NCBI RefSeq assembly: GCF_011300685.1
Contig: NZ_CP049864.1
Location: 1,108,885 to 1,172,884, forward strand
Length of the DNA: 64,000 nt
Direction: 5' to 3'
DNA from: Lysobacter sp. HDW10
GTDB lineage: Bacteria; Pseudomonadota; Gammaproteobacteria; Xanthomonadales; Xanthomonadaceae
The notes under the pieces are model-generated. The model was not told where the DNA came from and did no database searches. It was given only the letters and a program-made list of their open reading frames with translations. Both the position numbers and the translations under genes were made by a program. Below are positions 27,161 through 35,395 of this stretch, in pieces; within the stretch, counting starts at the first letter, position 1; each line of letters starts with the position of its first letter.

Positions 27161-27187
27161 AACGGAGCCGCAAGGCTCCGTTTTCTT
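27161..27187 (+). terminator. Intrinsic terminator after pilQ
   Basis: Stem AACGGAGCC (27161-27169) with GGCTCCGTT (27174-27182), GCAA loop, T-rich tail interrupted by one C. It ends the pil operon. Confidence 0.82.
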
Positions 27188-27276
27188 TTGGCTGAATCGG
27201 GGGATGCGCGTGAGGAACCTATCCACTGAGGAACGGTCAAAATGGACGTTCTTGTATTCCGAGTGACGCGCAATTC

Positions 27277-28263
27277 ATGAATGTGTCTGAAAACGTGCTG
27301 TTGAACCGCTTCAAACAATTGCAAGACGCGCTTTCCTCACGCGTCGTTGGGCAAGCACATTTGGTCGAGCGCTTGCTGATCGCTTTACTGGCAGATGGGC
27401 ACCTGTTGGTTGAAGGTGCGCCAGGCCTCGCCAAGACCACAGCGATTCGCGCGCTGGCCGAACGCATTGACGCGGCCTTTGCGCGCGTGCAGTTCACGCC
27501 AGACCTCTTGCCTTCAGATTTGACCGGTACAGAAATTTGGCGGCCGCAAGATGCCCGTTTTGAATTTATGCCCGGCCCCATTTTTCATCCTGTTGTGCTC
27601 GCGGATGAAATCAACCGCGCACCCGCCAAAGTGCAGTCGGCGTTGCTCGAAGCGATGGGCGAGCGTCAGGTCACTGTGGGTCGGCAAACCTATCCGCTAC
27701 CGAAGCTCTTTCTGGTGATGGCGACGCAAAATCCCATCGAACAGGAAGGGACCTTCCCCTTGCCGGAAGCGCAGCTCGACCGCTTCTTGATGCATGTCGA
27801 AATTGGCTACCCGGATGCAACGATGGAAGGCGAGATTCTGCGCATCGCGCGCGCAGCCGCACGCGAGGCCACGCACGCAACGCCGAGCGACACGGTGCAT
27901 GCCTTAGGGCAAGCAGACATCTTTGCAGCGCGCGAAGCAGTCCTCGACGTACACATGAGTGAGGCGCTTGAGCGCTATTTGGTGGAAATCATCATGGCCT
28001 CACGAAAGCCAAGCGCCTATGACGCGACCCTCGCACGCAACATTGCGTGGGGCGCCAGTCCACGGGGTTCCATTGCACTCGATCGTTGTGCACGTGCACG
28101 CGCTTGGTTGCATGGGCGTGACTACACGACGCCAGACGATGTGCGTGACGTTGCAGCAGATGTGCTGCGTCACCGCATCCTGCCGAGCTATCAGGCCAGT
28201 GCCGAAGGCTGGACGGGCGGCAAGCTGGTGAACGCATTGATCGAACGCGTGCCCTTGCCCTAA
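27277..28263 (+). CDS. MoxR-family AAA+ ATPase
   Basis: 328-residue MoxR-type ATPase, first gene of a MoxR/VWA operon. Walker A GAPGLAKT at residues 47-54, Walker B VVLADEINR, sensor 1 ATQNPIEQEGTFPLPEAQLDRF and a C-terminal lid (SPRGSIALDRCARARAWLHGRDYTTPDDV). Such ATPases work with VWA proteins as chaperone-like systems that insert metal cofactors, mature protein complexes or respond to envelope stress. No strong ribosome binding site is seen at this ATG. The following genes are nearly all overlapping, so expression is coupled. Confidence 0.92.
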   Translation: MNVSENVLLNRFKQLQDALSSRVVGQAHLVERLLIALLADGHLLVEGAPGLAKTTAIRALAERIDAAFARVQFTPDLLPSDLTGTEIWRPQDARFEFMPGPIFHPVVLADEINRAPAKVQSALLEAMGERQVTVGRQTYPLPKLFLVMATQNPIEQEGTFPLPEAQLDRFLMHVEIGYPDATMEGEILRIARAAAREATHATPSDTVHALGQADIFAAREAVLDVHMSEALERYLVEIIMASRKPSAYDATLARNIAWGASPRGSIALDRCARARAWLHGRDYTTPDDVRDVAADVLRHRILPSYQASAEGWTGGKLVNALIERVPLP

Positions 28264-28273
28264 GGCGCACACC

Positions 28274-29200
28274 ATGGCGACGCACGGCATTCACGACAAC
28301 GCAGCCATTGGCATCACCGTGCCTTCAGTGGAGGCGCTCGTCGCTTTGCGTGCGGAAGTTTCGCGCCATCGACCTGCACGTCGCGCGCAAACCCTTCATA
28401 CAGGCACCAGTCTTTCGCCACTCCGTGGGCGCGGCATGGAATATGCGGAATCGCGCGACTATGTGGCAGGCGACGATGCGAGACATATCGATTGGCGACT
28501 GACCGCGCGCACGGGCCGCGCGCATACAAAGTTGTATCAGGCCGAGACAGAGCGATTGACAGTTGTTCTTGTTGATGTCTCGCCCTCACTGTTCTTTGGT
28601 TCAAAAAAGCGATTCAAATCTGTGCAAGCAGCACGCATTGCGGCAACCGCCGTGTGGTCTGCGGTACGCGATGGCGACCGCGTCGGTGTGATCGTGCCCG
28701 GCATTCAAAGCGCGCCACGTCGCTTCGCGACAGGCTTGCGCGGCGCTTTGCCGCTGATGCATGTCATCGCGGACGCATTGCGCACACCGCAGCCGTTGGA
28801 TGCGACGGCATTTGAGCGACAGTTGTTGGGTTTGCGAAAGGTGCTGCGACATGGCGCGCGTTTGGTCATCGTTGCAGATGTGCATACGGTCACCGCGATT
28901 GCATCCGAAGCATGGGCGCAATTGGCAGGTGTCGAAGTCCATGTGGTCTTGATCACCGATGCACTTGAGCAGTCACCGCCCGCCAAAACCTTACCCGCGC
29001 AATTGGAAAACACACGTGCTGTGCTTGCGCTCGACCAAAAGCCCGCCGCAGATCGCTGGCAGGCGCACTTCTCGACACCCTTGGCGGCCTTTCAAGACAT
29101 CGCACGTCGAACCCATGTGCGCGTCCACGTCGTGCAAGGCGATGAAGCGGCGACAGCGTGGCTGCATACATTCCACGCGGCACAGGCGCAGGTCGCATGA
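28274..29200 (+). CDS. DUF58 domain protein
   Basis: 308 residues. Typical DUF58 motif SPLRGRGMEYAESRDYVAGDDARHIDWRLTARTGRAHTKLYQAETE, followed by a VWA-like fold (TVVLVDVSPSLFFGSKKRFK). The DxSxS-like site is DVSPS, so a metal site may persist. Partner of the MoxR ATPase in the Bat-type cluster. Probably cytoplasmic, as no membrane helix is visible. Its stop overlaps the next start by four bases. Confidence 0.9.
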   Translation: MATHGIHDNAAIGITVPSVEALVALRAEVSRHRPARRAQTLHTGTSLSPLRGRGMEYAESRDYVAGDDARHIDWRLTARTGRAHTKLYQAETERLTVVLVDVSPSLFFGSKKRFKSVQAARIAATAVWSAVRDGDRVGVIVPGIQSAPRRFATGLRGALPLMHVIADALRTPQPLDATAFERQLLGLRKVLRHGARLVIVADVHTVTAIASEAWAQLAGVEVHVVLITDALEQSPPAKTLPAQLENTRAVLALDQKPAADRWQAHFSTPLAAFQDIARRTHVRVHVVQGDEAATAWLHTFHAAQAQVA

Positions 29201-29655
29201 GTCCGCGCGCAGAGATCGTATTGCGTGACGTACACGACGTGCCGGTGCCTTCGCTCTGGCCGCTTGCACCGGGTTGGTGGGCGATGCTTGCTTTGCTTGC
29301 AGCTATCGGCTTGGCGCTCGCACTCTGGCGTTGGCAAAAGCATCGGCGCTTGCAGCGCGCAAACGCCTTGTTTGACCACGCCTTAGCGCAAGCGACAACG
29401 CCCGCGCAGCGTTTGCAGGCCATGTCTGATTTGTTGCGTCGTGCGGCACGCAGACAACGTGCAGACGCGGACACACTGACAGGTGAGGCATGGTTGTCAT
29501 TCTTAGATGCAGGACTCACCGATCAACCGTTCACCACTGCGGGCGGTGCATTGATTGAGTCGGGTCTCTATACGCCCAATCTCACTGCCGAAAGCGTCGC
29601 CGAACTCGAAGTCGTCGCCCGACAACGCTTTGTTTCTTGGATGAGCGCGCGGTGA
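29197..29655 (+). CDS. DUF4381 membrane protein of the MoxR/Bat cluster
   Basis: 152-residue protein with one central membrane helix (WWAMLALLAAIGLALALW) and cytosolic or periplasmic flanks. DUF4381 family start LRDVHDVPVPSLWPLAPGWW. In these clusters it always sits between DUF58 and the first VWA protein; no activity is known. It starts inside the DUF58 stop (ATGA) and ends inside the next start (GTGA). Confidence 0.85.
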   Translation: MSPRAEIVLRDVHDVPVPSLWPLAPGWWAMLALLAAIGLALALWRWQKHRRLQRANALFDHALAQATTPAQRLQAMSDLLRRAARRQRADADTLTGEAWLSFLDAGLTDQPFTTAGGALIESGLYTPNLTAESVAELEVVARQRFVSWMSAR

Positions 29656-30656
29656 TTCCAGAGTTGTCCAATTGGCAGTTTGCAGCGCCCATGTGGCTTT
29701 GGGCTTTGCCACTGCCGTTGCTGGTCGCACTCGTCTTGCCCGCCATGCGCAGATCCGATGCTGCCGCTCTGCTTCACCCCGACAAAGGATCGCTCAGTCT
29801 TGTTGCAAGTGCAGCGTCCGGACGTTCGCGTCGTTTCTCGTTTCCGCTGCTGCTGTTTATTGCGTGGGTGGCCTTGTGTATCGCAGCTGCGCGCCCGCAG
29901 TCGTTCGGAGACGCCGTTCAACCGCCCTCAAATGGCCGCGGGATGATGTTGGCGGTCGACTTATCCGGTTCGATGCAAGAAGAGGACATGCGGTTAGGTG
30001 GCCGCGACGTCGATCGTTTGACGGCAGCAAAAGCCGTCATTTCCGATTTTCTCGATGCACGTGGTGGTGACCGTGTGGGTCTGGTTGTATTCGGCGATCG
30101 CGCGTTTGTTTTGACGCCGGTGACTGCGGACTTGAATGCCGTGCGTGACCAGCTCGGCGATACCGTGGTCGGCCTGCCTGGACAATCGACGGCGCTTGGG
30201 GATGCCATTGCGCTGTCTGTCAAACGCTTGGTCAAGTTGCCCGCCAGTGAACGCGTCTTGATCTTGCTCACCGATGGCGTGAACACCGCAGGCCAATTGG
30301 AACCGCTTAAAGCAGCGGAGCTTGCGCGCGATAACGGTGTGCGGATTCACACGATTGCCATTGGCGGTGACGGTGTCGTGTCGGTGTTCGGTATGCAATT
30401 GCCCACCGGTGGCGGCGACGTCGATGAGGCCACATTGTCTGACATCGCTGCATCGACCGGCGGTCAGTTCTTCCGTGCGCGCGACACTGCATCTTTGGCG
30501 AAGATTTACGCTGAGATCAATCGACTCGAACCGATGCCCAGCAAAGCGCAGGCGATTCGACCGAAGATCGAACACTACTTGCCCATGCTGATCGTGGCGG
30601 CCGCCGCTTTGTTGCTTTGGCTTCTGCTGCATCGCTTTCGTGGTGCCCGCCAATGA
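29652..30656 (+). CDS. VWA domain membrane protein (BatA-like)
   Basis: 334 residues. Membrane helices near residues 16-34 and 62-80 and at the C-terminus (HYLPMLIVAAAALLLWLLLHRFRG) surround a von Willebrand A domain. The MIDAS metal site is intact: DLSGS at residues 103-107 and the later LLTDG. It starts with GTG overlapping the upstream stop. With the MoxR ATPase and BatB/BatD proteins it should form an inner-membrane complex with the VWA domain exposed. Confidence 0.9.
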   Translation: MIPELSNWQFAAPMWLWALPLPLLVALVLPAMRRSDAAALLHPDKGSLSLVASAASGRSRRFSFPLLLFIAWVALCIAAARPQSFGDAVQPPSNGRGMMLAVDLSGSMQEEDMRLGGRDVDRLTAAKAVISDFLDARGGDRVGLVVFGDRAFVLTPVTADLNAVRDQLGDTVVGLPGQSTALGDAIALSVKRLVKLPASERVLILLTDGVNTAGQLEPLKAAELARDNGVRIHTIAIGGDGVVSVFGMQLPTGGGDVDEATLSDIAASTGGQFFRARDTASLAKIYAEINRLEPMPSKAQAIRPKIEHYLPMLIVAAAALLLWLLLHRFRGARQ

Positions 30657-32293
30657 ACGGATTGCATTTCCTGCGCCCCGACTGGCTGTGGCTGCTGCTG
30701 CTCTTGCCCGTGCTTGTTTACATGTGGTGGTCGAAACGACCGCAATCGGATCCTTGGATCGACGTGATTGACCCTGCATTGCGTCCGTTTGTATTGGATG
30801 GCCAGGTCCAGGCACGTGCGCATCGATGGCAGGTGTTGTGGCCAGTGCTGTTTGCGACCCTGCTCATTGCCGCATTGGCAGGACCGGCTTGGAAAAAAGC
30901 GCCGCAAACTTTGGCGGAGACACGCACCCCACTTGTCATCGCAATGGACTTATCTCAAGGCGTCCTAAACACAGACTTGCCGCCTTCACGGCTCGCACGG
31001 ATGCGCGCAAAAGTTGCACAGCTCTTGCAGGCCAGAGCGGGGGCGCAAGCTGCATTGATCGTGTTTGCGGGCACCGCGCATGCGGTCACGCCCTTTACCG
31101 ATGATCCCGCCAACATTGAAATCTTCCTGCCGGACTTGCAGCCGGTGATCATGCCAGAGCCCGGTCATTCGCCTGCTGCCGCGTTGCGTTTAGCGCGAAA
31201 GATGCTGCGAGACAATGGCTATGCAGAAGGGGACATCGTGCTTTTGACGGATACGGCCGATGCCGATGCGATCAAAGAAGCGGCCGTCGCGCATGCGCAA
31301 GGATTCGATGTGTACGCATTGGGCGTTGATGCGACCTCCTCTGGATTGCAAGCTGTCGCGCGCTCAGGTGGCGGGGGTTACCTTGCGATGCAAGTCGCGC
31401 CAACGGACATTGCGCAGCTCAAGTTGAATCTCGCGCGTGATGTACGCGGCGACACCCTGCATCGAAAAGGCCAATCGGTGTGGGAAGACGGCGGCTGGGT
31501 GTTGGTCCCTGTGCTCTTGCTGCTTTTGCTCCCGATGTTTCGTCGCGGTGCATTCGCGGTGTTCTTGGCAATGGGTATCGTCGCCATGACCCCGCCAAAC
31601 GCGCAAGCGGCAGACGTGTGGCAACGCAAAGACCAAGTGGCGTACGACAATATCAAGCGCGGCAACGATGCGTATCGCCAAGGCAAATACCAAGAGGCAA
31701 TCGATGCCTATGCAAAAGTCGACACGGCAGAAGGGCACTACAACCTTGCCAATGCCTTAGCGAAGGCAGGGCGCTATCAAGAAGCGTTGAAAGCCTACGA
31801 CCGCGCGCTGCAAATGCGACCTGACAATGTCGACGCTGTTGAGAATCGCAAGGTGGTGGAACGCGCGGCAAAGCGCAAGCCGCCGCAAGGCAACACCAGC
31901 CGGCAGAATCAAAGCACGCCGCAGTCGCCAGGCAATCAAAAACAACAGTCGCAGAATCCATCCGGTCAATCGCAACCGTCGCAGGGTGGTAACGACTCGG
32001 CTAAGCCCGGCGCAACCGGCCAAGCCGAACCCAGCACCGAAGGCACCGACAAACTCGCGGATGCACAAGCGCAAGCACGCGCGGATGCCGCACAAAAAGC
32101 GCGCATGGCAGAAGCGCGCGCAGCACAAGGCGCACAGCAAGCACCAGCGGAAGAGAAGCACCCGGCAGAAACGCCCGCACAGCGTGCGGCACGTCAACGC
32201 AGTGAACCCATCTTGCGGCGAATTCCAGATGACCCGGGCACGCTTTTGCAGCGTAAGTTCTTGCTCGAATATCGCGCAGGGAAGGGCCGATGA
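30653..32293 (+). CDS. VWA-TPR membrane protein (BatB/BatC fusion)
   Basis: 546 residues. Order: two N-terminal helices with LRPDWLWLLLLLPVLVYMWW, a VWA domain, a further membrane segment (WVLVPVLLLLLLPMF), TPR repeats from about residue 330 (NIKRGNDAYRQGKYQEAIDAYAKVD, YNLANALAKAGRYQEALKAYDRALQMRPDN) and a Gln/Ala-rich disordered tail. The first MIDAS motif reads DLSQG at residues 99-103, lacking the second serine of DxSxS. The BatB plus BatC fusion is common in gammaproteobacteria. Coupled to both neighbours by four-base overlaps. Confidence 0.88.
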   Translation: MNGLHFLRPDWLWLLLLLPVLVYMWWSKRPQSDPWIDVIDPALRPFVLDGQVQARAHRWQVLWPVLFATLLIAALAGPAWKKAPQTLAETRTPLVIAMDLSQGVLNTDLPPSRLARMRAKVAQLLQARAGAQAALIVFAGTAHAVTPFTDDPANIEIFLPDLQPVIMPEPGHSPAAALRLARKMLRDNGYAEGDIVLLTDTADADAIKEAAVAHAQGFDVYALGVDATSSGLQAVARSGGGGYLAMQVAPTDIAQLKLNLARDVRGDTLHRKGQSVWEDGGWVLVPVLLLLLLPMFRRGAFAVFLAMGIVAMTPPNAQAADVWQRKDQVAYDNIKRGNDAYRQGKYQEAIDAYAKVDTAEGHYNLANALAKAGRYQEALKAYDRALQMRPDNVDAVENRKVVERAAKRKPPQGNTSRQNQSTPQSPGNQKQQSQNPSGQSQPSQGGNDSAKPGATGQAEPSTEGTDKLADAQAQARADAAQKARMAEARAAQGAQQAPAEEKHPAETPAQRAARQRSEPILRRIPDDPGTLLQRKFLLEYRAGKGR

Positions 32294-33918
32294 AAGCATT
32301 CAAACTCGCTTGTTTGGTGCTTTGTCTCGCGCTGTCTTCGACCGCATGGGCAGAAACGCGTGCGTCGGTGAGTCGAACGTCCATCCACGCCGATGAAAGT
32401 GTTCGGCTCGTCATTGAAACCGATGGAAACGTGGCGCCTGACGAATCCAAGTTCAACACCGATTTCGTGATTACCGCACGCGCGACTGGGCGCAGCATCA
32501 ACTATGCGGGCGGACGCGTGCGCACTTCGATGCGCTATGAGTACGAGCTGTCGCCGCGTCGATCCGGGCGCATTGTTATTCCGTCGCTACGGATGGGCAA
32601 CGACACCACCTCGGCGCTTGTTGTGGACGTGCTCGATGCCGCTGCAGGCACATGGCGAAGCCCGAACAGCGGCGCTGCGAGCACCTCGCAAGATGTTTTT
32701 ATTCGAACCACGGTAGAGACCACGCAGCCCTATGCGCAGCAAGGTGTTCTGATGACCGTGCGTTTCTATGTGGGTCGATCCATGATCGATGCCGCACTCG
32801 ATCAACCTGCGATTGAAGGCGCGTCGATGCAGCAGGTCGCCAGCGATGTTCAAACATCTCAAGTGTTGAATGGACGAACCTACCAGGTGGTGACGCGCCA
32901 ATACTGGGTCGTGCCAGATCGCGCGGGCATCGTCCGAATTGCCGGTGCGCGTTTGGTCGGCACAACCGCCGGCGGATTCTTTGATGAAGCCTTCGGAGAC
33001 GGCATCGAACGAATCAACGCAGTGGCAGATACGCTGGTGCTGAATGTTCAACCACAACCGAGCAATGCAGCTGATCCATGGTTGCCGCTGCATGACTTGC
33101 GTTTGCGCTACACAAGTTTGCCGCAGTCCGAAATCAGTCAGTCGCAACCTGGGCGCGTGACTTTGGAAATGGTGGCGGAAGGTGCCTTGCCTGCGGATGT
33201 TCCTGAGTTAACGCTGCAGGCAAGCAATGGGGCGCAAGTCTATCCAGAACCTGCGCAAACGCAATCCGCGGTTCGCAACGGTCGATGGGTGTCGACGATC
33301 ACGCGCACGTTTTCCATCCTGCCGACGCAAGGCGGTGCAATTTCTTTGACCACGCCTGCGATCAATTGGTGGCATATCGAAAACAAGCGAAACGAACGCG
33401 CGCAGTTGCCACTGCAAACACTTCAAGTCAAAGCGAGCATTCCGGTGTCGCAAGCGCCAGATGCAAGCGATGCAAAATCCGCTTCAGACACGCTGTCTAC
33501 GCGCTTGCACATGTCGATGCGCGCATGGATCGCAGGGGGCGTGTTCGCACTGTGTGTCGCTGTCATTGCGTTCCTTGTCTGGCGCAAGAAATCCAGGCGC
33601 GATCCCCCAACAGAATTGCCGCGTGTGCACATTTCGCTCGAATCCGCGCTAGCGTCGGGCGATTTGGCGGACATTTCTGCAGCACTGTGTGCGTCGTGCG
33701 TACCGCCCACGGACAGCTTGGAAGTTGTGCGATCACGTTTGGCAAAACCCTCGCAACAGGAGGCTGTTGCTGCATTGCAGGCCGCACGTTGGGGAGGTGC
33801 GGCAACGGAATCTGTGCTCGATGTCTTGCGTACCGCATTTGCGAGCAAACCTGAATGGGTAGGCATGCGTCACGAAACACGCAACAGCGAGCTCCCGCCG
33901 CTCTATCCAACCCATTAG
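32290..33918 (+). CDS. batD: BatD-family protein
   Basis: 542 residues, last gene of the MoxR/Bat operon. Signal peptide (LACLVLCLALSSTAWA), a series of periplasmic beta-sandwich regions (ETRASVSRTSIHADESVRLVIE; YEYELSPRRSGRIVIPSLRM; TVRFYVGRSMIDAALDQPAIEG), one membrane helix near residue 412 (AWIAGGVFALCVAVIAFLVW) and a cytoplasmic helical tail. In the related Bacteroides aerotolerance operon BatD is needed with BatA-C for stress tolerance; the function here is inferred. Starts within the preceding stop (ATGA). Confidence 0.87.
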   Translation: MKAFKLACLVLCLALSSTAWAETRASVSRTSIHADESVRLVIETDGNVAPDESKFNTDFVITARATGRSINYAGGRVRTSMRYEYELSPRRSGRIVIPSLRMGNDTTSALVVDVLDAAAGTWRSPNSGAASTSQDVFIRTTVETTQPYAQQGVLMTVRFYVGRSMIDAALDQPAIEGASMQQVASDVQTSQVLNGRTYQVVTRQYWVVPDRAGIVRIAGARLVGTTAGGFFDEAFGDGIERINAVADTLVLNVQPQPSNAADPWLPLHDLRLRYTSLPQSEISQSQPGRVTLEMVAEGALPADVPELTLQASNGAQVYPEPAQTQSAVRNGRWVSTITRTFSILPTQGGAISLTTPAINWWHIENKRNERAQLPLQTLQVKASIPVSQAPDASDAKSASDTLSTRLHMSMRAWIAGGVFALCVAVIAFLVWRKKSRRDPPTELPRVHISLESALASGDLADISAALCASCVPPTDSLEVVRSRLAKPSQQEAVAALQAARWGGAATESVLDVLRTAFASKPEWVGMRHETRNSELPPLYPTH

Positions 33919-33958
33919 TTTTGTTAAGCTCGCTCACTGATCCGTTTCAGGAAAGCGC

Positions 33959-35299
33959 ATGCATCTCGAATCCACACCCACCGCGGGTGAGAAAAAGGGC
34001 GGGCTCGCCCTGCACATCAAAGTGCTCATCGGCTTCGTGCTGGGCACGGTCATTGGCTTGGCTGTCCATGCCTACATGGCCGACGCAGTTTGGGTGCATA
34101 CGGTGATCGAGTATTTCACCAAGCCCTTCGGTCAGATCTTCCTCAACTTGCTCTTCATGTTGGTGGTGCCGTTGATGTTTTCGGCGCTTGTCTTGGGCGT
34201 TGCAGAGCTCGGTGATATTGCGTCGCTCGGCAGACTGGGTTGGAAAACACTGACGTATACGGCGACTGTCACGGCAGCAGCTGTGGGTATCGGTCTGTTG
34301 TGCGTCAACATCTTCCAGCCGGGTTCGCATATGGATCCGAATCTGGTGCAGCAGGCAATGAGCAATGCGAGTGCGAGTGAGATTGTCGATAAAGGCAAGG
34401 CGCTCAACTTCATTGATTTGATCGTCAACATCGTGCCGCACAACATTGTTGGCGCGATGGCAGACGACAAACAAAAGCTCGGCATCGTATTCTTCGCTTT
34501 GATGTTCGGCATTGGTTTGGTCATGAAGCCGACGCCAGGCACACGCGCCTTCAAAAATGCCATGCATGGCTTGTTCGAAATCTGCATGCACTTGATCGGC
34601 ATGTTCATCAAGCTCGCACCGTATGCCGTTGCAGCGTTCATGTTCAACCTCACGGCACAGCTGGGCCTTGAAGTGATCAAGAGCCTTGCGTGGTTCGTGG
34701 TGACTGTCTTGGTGGCACTCGCCATCCACGGCTTCATCGTGTTGCCATTGTGGGTGCGCATCATGGGCGGCATGCGTGCACGCGAGTTCTTCCGCGGCAC
34801 GCAAGAAGCGACCTTGACTGCATTTGCCACCGCCTCATCCACGGCGACCTTGCCGGTGACCCTGCGTGTTGCAGAAGAAAACTTGAAGCTGCCACGTAAA
34901 GTGTCGCGATTCGTTTTGACCGTGGGGGCTTCGGCCAATCACCACGGCACGGCATTGTTCGAGGGGATTACCGTGCTGTTCTTGGCACAGGTGTACAACA
35001 TGCACTTGCCACTCAGCACGCAGTTGATGGTGTTGATCCTGTGCATCTTGGGCGGTATCGGTACCGCAGGCATCCCGTCCGGCTCATTGCCGGTGATTGC
35101 CATGATTTGCGGCATCATCGGTTTGAAACCCGAAGGCATCGGCATCATTCTCGGCGTCAATACCTTCCTCGACATGTGCCGTACCGCGCTCAACGTGACC
35201 GGCGATTTGGCCACCGCAGTCGTGGTATCGCATCGCAGCGGTGAAACGGATTTGCCGGATGACGAGACCATGGCGCAACTGGATGAGATTGTCCGGTAG
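33959..35299 (+). CDS. Dicarboxylate/amino acid:cation symporter (DAACS family)
   Basis: 446-residue inner-membrane transporter of the glutamate/C4-dicarboxylate symporter family, with the HP1 serine-rich loop (TASSTATLPVTL) and the TM8 motif FLDMCRTALNVTGD (Asp405, Arg408, Asn412, Asp416), which bind substrate and cation. The TM7 cation motif, normally NMDGT, reads NHHGT at residues 327-331, and the residue matching Asp390 of the archaeal GltPh is Asn401. Ion coupling may therefore differ from sodium-coupled relatives. The substrate is not predictable; single gene. Confidence 0.9.
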   Translation: MHLESTPTAGEKKGGLALHIKVLIGFVLGTVIGLAVHAYMADAVWVHTVIEYFTKPFGQIFLNLLFMLVVPLMFSALVLGVAELGDIASLGRLGWKTLTYTATVTAAAVGIGLLCVNIFQPGSHMDPNLVQQAMSNASASEIVDKGKALNFIDLIVNIVPHNIVGAMADDKQKLGIVFFALMFGIGLVMKPTPGTRAFKNAMHGLFEICMHLIGMFIKLAPYAVAAFMFNLTAQLGLEVIKSLAWFVVTVLVALAIHGFIVLPLWVRIMGGMRAREFFRGTQEATLTAFATASSTATLPVTLRVAEENLKLPRKVSRFVLTVGASANHHGTALFEGITVLFLAQVYNMHLPLSTQLMVLILCILGGIGTAGIPSGSLPVIAMICGIIGLKPEGIGIILGVNTFLDMCRTALNVTGDLATAVVVSHRSGETDLPDDETMAQLDEIVR

Positions 35300-35345
35300 C
35301 GCTTTAACGTAAAAGCCCATGCGCCGTGATCGAATCCGGAGCATG

Positions 35346-35354
35346 TGGGAGAAT
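35346..35354 (+). promoter_or_regulatory. Possible extended -10 element of tkt
   Basis: TGG-GAGAAT (35346-35354) fits an extended -10 promoter (four of six in the hexamer). Transcription would begin near 35361, inside the hairpin that follows. Weak, by eye. Confidence 0.3.
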
Positions 35355-35389
35355 AGAGGCGCCCGTGGTCCGCGGGCGCCTCTTTTTTT
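35355..35389 (+). terminator. Terminator-like hairpin immediately before tkt
   Basis: Eleven-base-pair stem AGAGGCGCCCG (35355-35365) with CGGGCGCCTCT (35373-35383), seven-base loop, then six more T. It would terminate the symporter transcript, but its T run ends six bases before the tkt ATG and it occupies the place of a ribosome binding site. It could also act as an attenuator or as the 5' end of the tkt mRNA. Confidence 0.85.
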
Positions 35390-35395
35390 GCCGCC

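Noticed and set aside
25907-27226. Long minus-strand frame of 439 codons opposite pilQ
   Set aside because: Antisense to the secretin gene with normal domains; shadow translation rich in His/Asp/Val without motifs.
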